Shown here one piece after another: positions 63,831 through 64,000 of a stretch of 64,000 bases of DNA. The stretch comes from Pontibacter rufus. GTDB taxonomy: Bacteria; Bacteroidota; Bacteroidia; Cytophagales; Hymenobacteraceae. The stretch is taken from the NCBI RefSeq assembly GCF_015694705.1, contig NZ_JADQDR010000005.1:1-64000 (forward strand), read 5' to 3'. A program made the translations under genes and the position numbers. Positions within the stretch are counted from its first letter, which is position 1. Every line of letters begins with the position of its first letter. The notes below the pieces were generated by a model. It was not told the origin of the DNA and searched no databases. It saw only the letters and a list, made by a program, of their open reading frames with translations.

Positions 63831-64000
63831 AAAAAATAATAATATGCCTGCGCGGCACCGCTTAAAAAATAATAATAGAAAAATGAAACAGCAGGAAACA
63901 AACACAGCCATAAAAGCTGTATTTCGTGTTCCGTGAATCAGGAAGAATGTGTAAAAGAATGGCTACGAAAGGCAGCCGTGTCGAACCGGCCTAGGGCCTG

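Overview
The window looks like a chromosomal segment of a Bacteroidota bacterium of the order Cytophagales, most likely Hymenobacteraceae (Pontibacter or a relative). The reasons are two type IX secretion (T9SS) C-terminal sorting domains, a promoter of the TTG-N19-TAnnTTTG type before a tRNA gene, mostly absent Shine-Dalgarno sequences, a succinylornithine-type arginine pathway, and housekeeping proteins of Bacteroidota character. This assignment is inference from the sequence; no database was searched. Base composition is near balanced, with AT-rich patches at 1-1400, around 18660-21180 and at 57050-57650. No rRNA operon, CRISPR array, intact insertion sequence or prophage was seen.

Layout. 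1-1.4 kb: AT-rich accessory patch with a small membrane protein and a MntA/HepT toxin-antitoxin pair. 1.5-7.1 kb: tesA divergent from a ybbA-ybbP ABC pair, then a short-chain dehydrogenase. 7.3-10.8 kb: CoA-binding protein, flavoprotein and tryptophan 2,3-dioxygenase on the minus strand. 11.3-15.9 kb: serine dehydratase beta subunit, a TolC-like plus MacA-like efflux pair, and gpsA. 16-18.7 kb: small membrane protein, Nudix hydrolase, RNA methyltransferase. 19.4-21.2 kb: a GH76 glycoside hydrolase cut from its carbohydrate-binding module and T9SS signal by one in-frame TAG. 21.4-25.4 kb: rlmI, maf, a DUF1015 gene and pdxH. 25.7-31.1 kb: yqgE, a DUF349 protein, two identical tRNA-Thr genes, a GNAT-like protein and a K+ channel. 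31.2-41.8 kb: mixed housekeeping genes including gyrA, a TPR protein, an EF-hand lipoprotein, msrA and a cation efflux protein. 41.9-45.8 kb: an unusual two-gene cassette (beta/gamma-crystallin protein plus a 521-residue unknown) and small unknown genes. 45.9-48.8 kb: a pseudouridine synthase, a J-domain co-chaperone and a Pmp3-type lipoprotein. 48.9-53.1 kb: a tightly packed four-gene amidoligase operon. 53.3-63.8 kb: an almost complete arginine biosynthesis cluster on the minus strand (argA-like, argG, argC, argD, argF', argB, proC, argE-like, argH) with one AT-rich foreign-looking gene inside.

How it works together. The arginine cluster would take glutamate to arginine through N-acylated intermediates. 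The transcarbamylase carries Val at the residue that separates acetyl- from succinylornithine enzymes, which points to succinylated intermediates. The amidoligase operon joins two ATP-dependent amide-bond-forming enzymes with a C39-like peptidase and an N-formylglutamate amidohydrolase-like enzyme, so it probably makes, trims or attaches a small peptide-like product. 

The most striking pattern that no gene explains is the octamer AAGTATAA, found on both strands, in coding and non-coding DNA and in several reading frames: 55 copies counted by eye against two to three expected.
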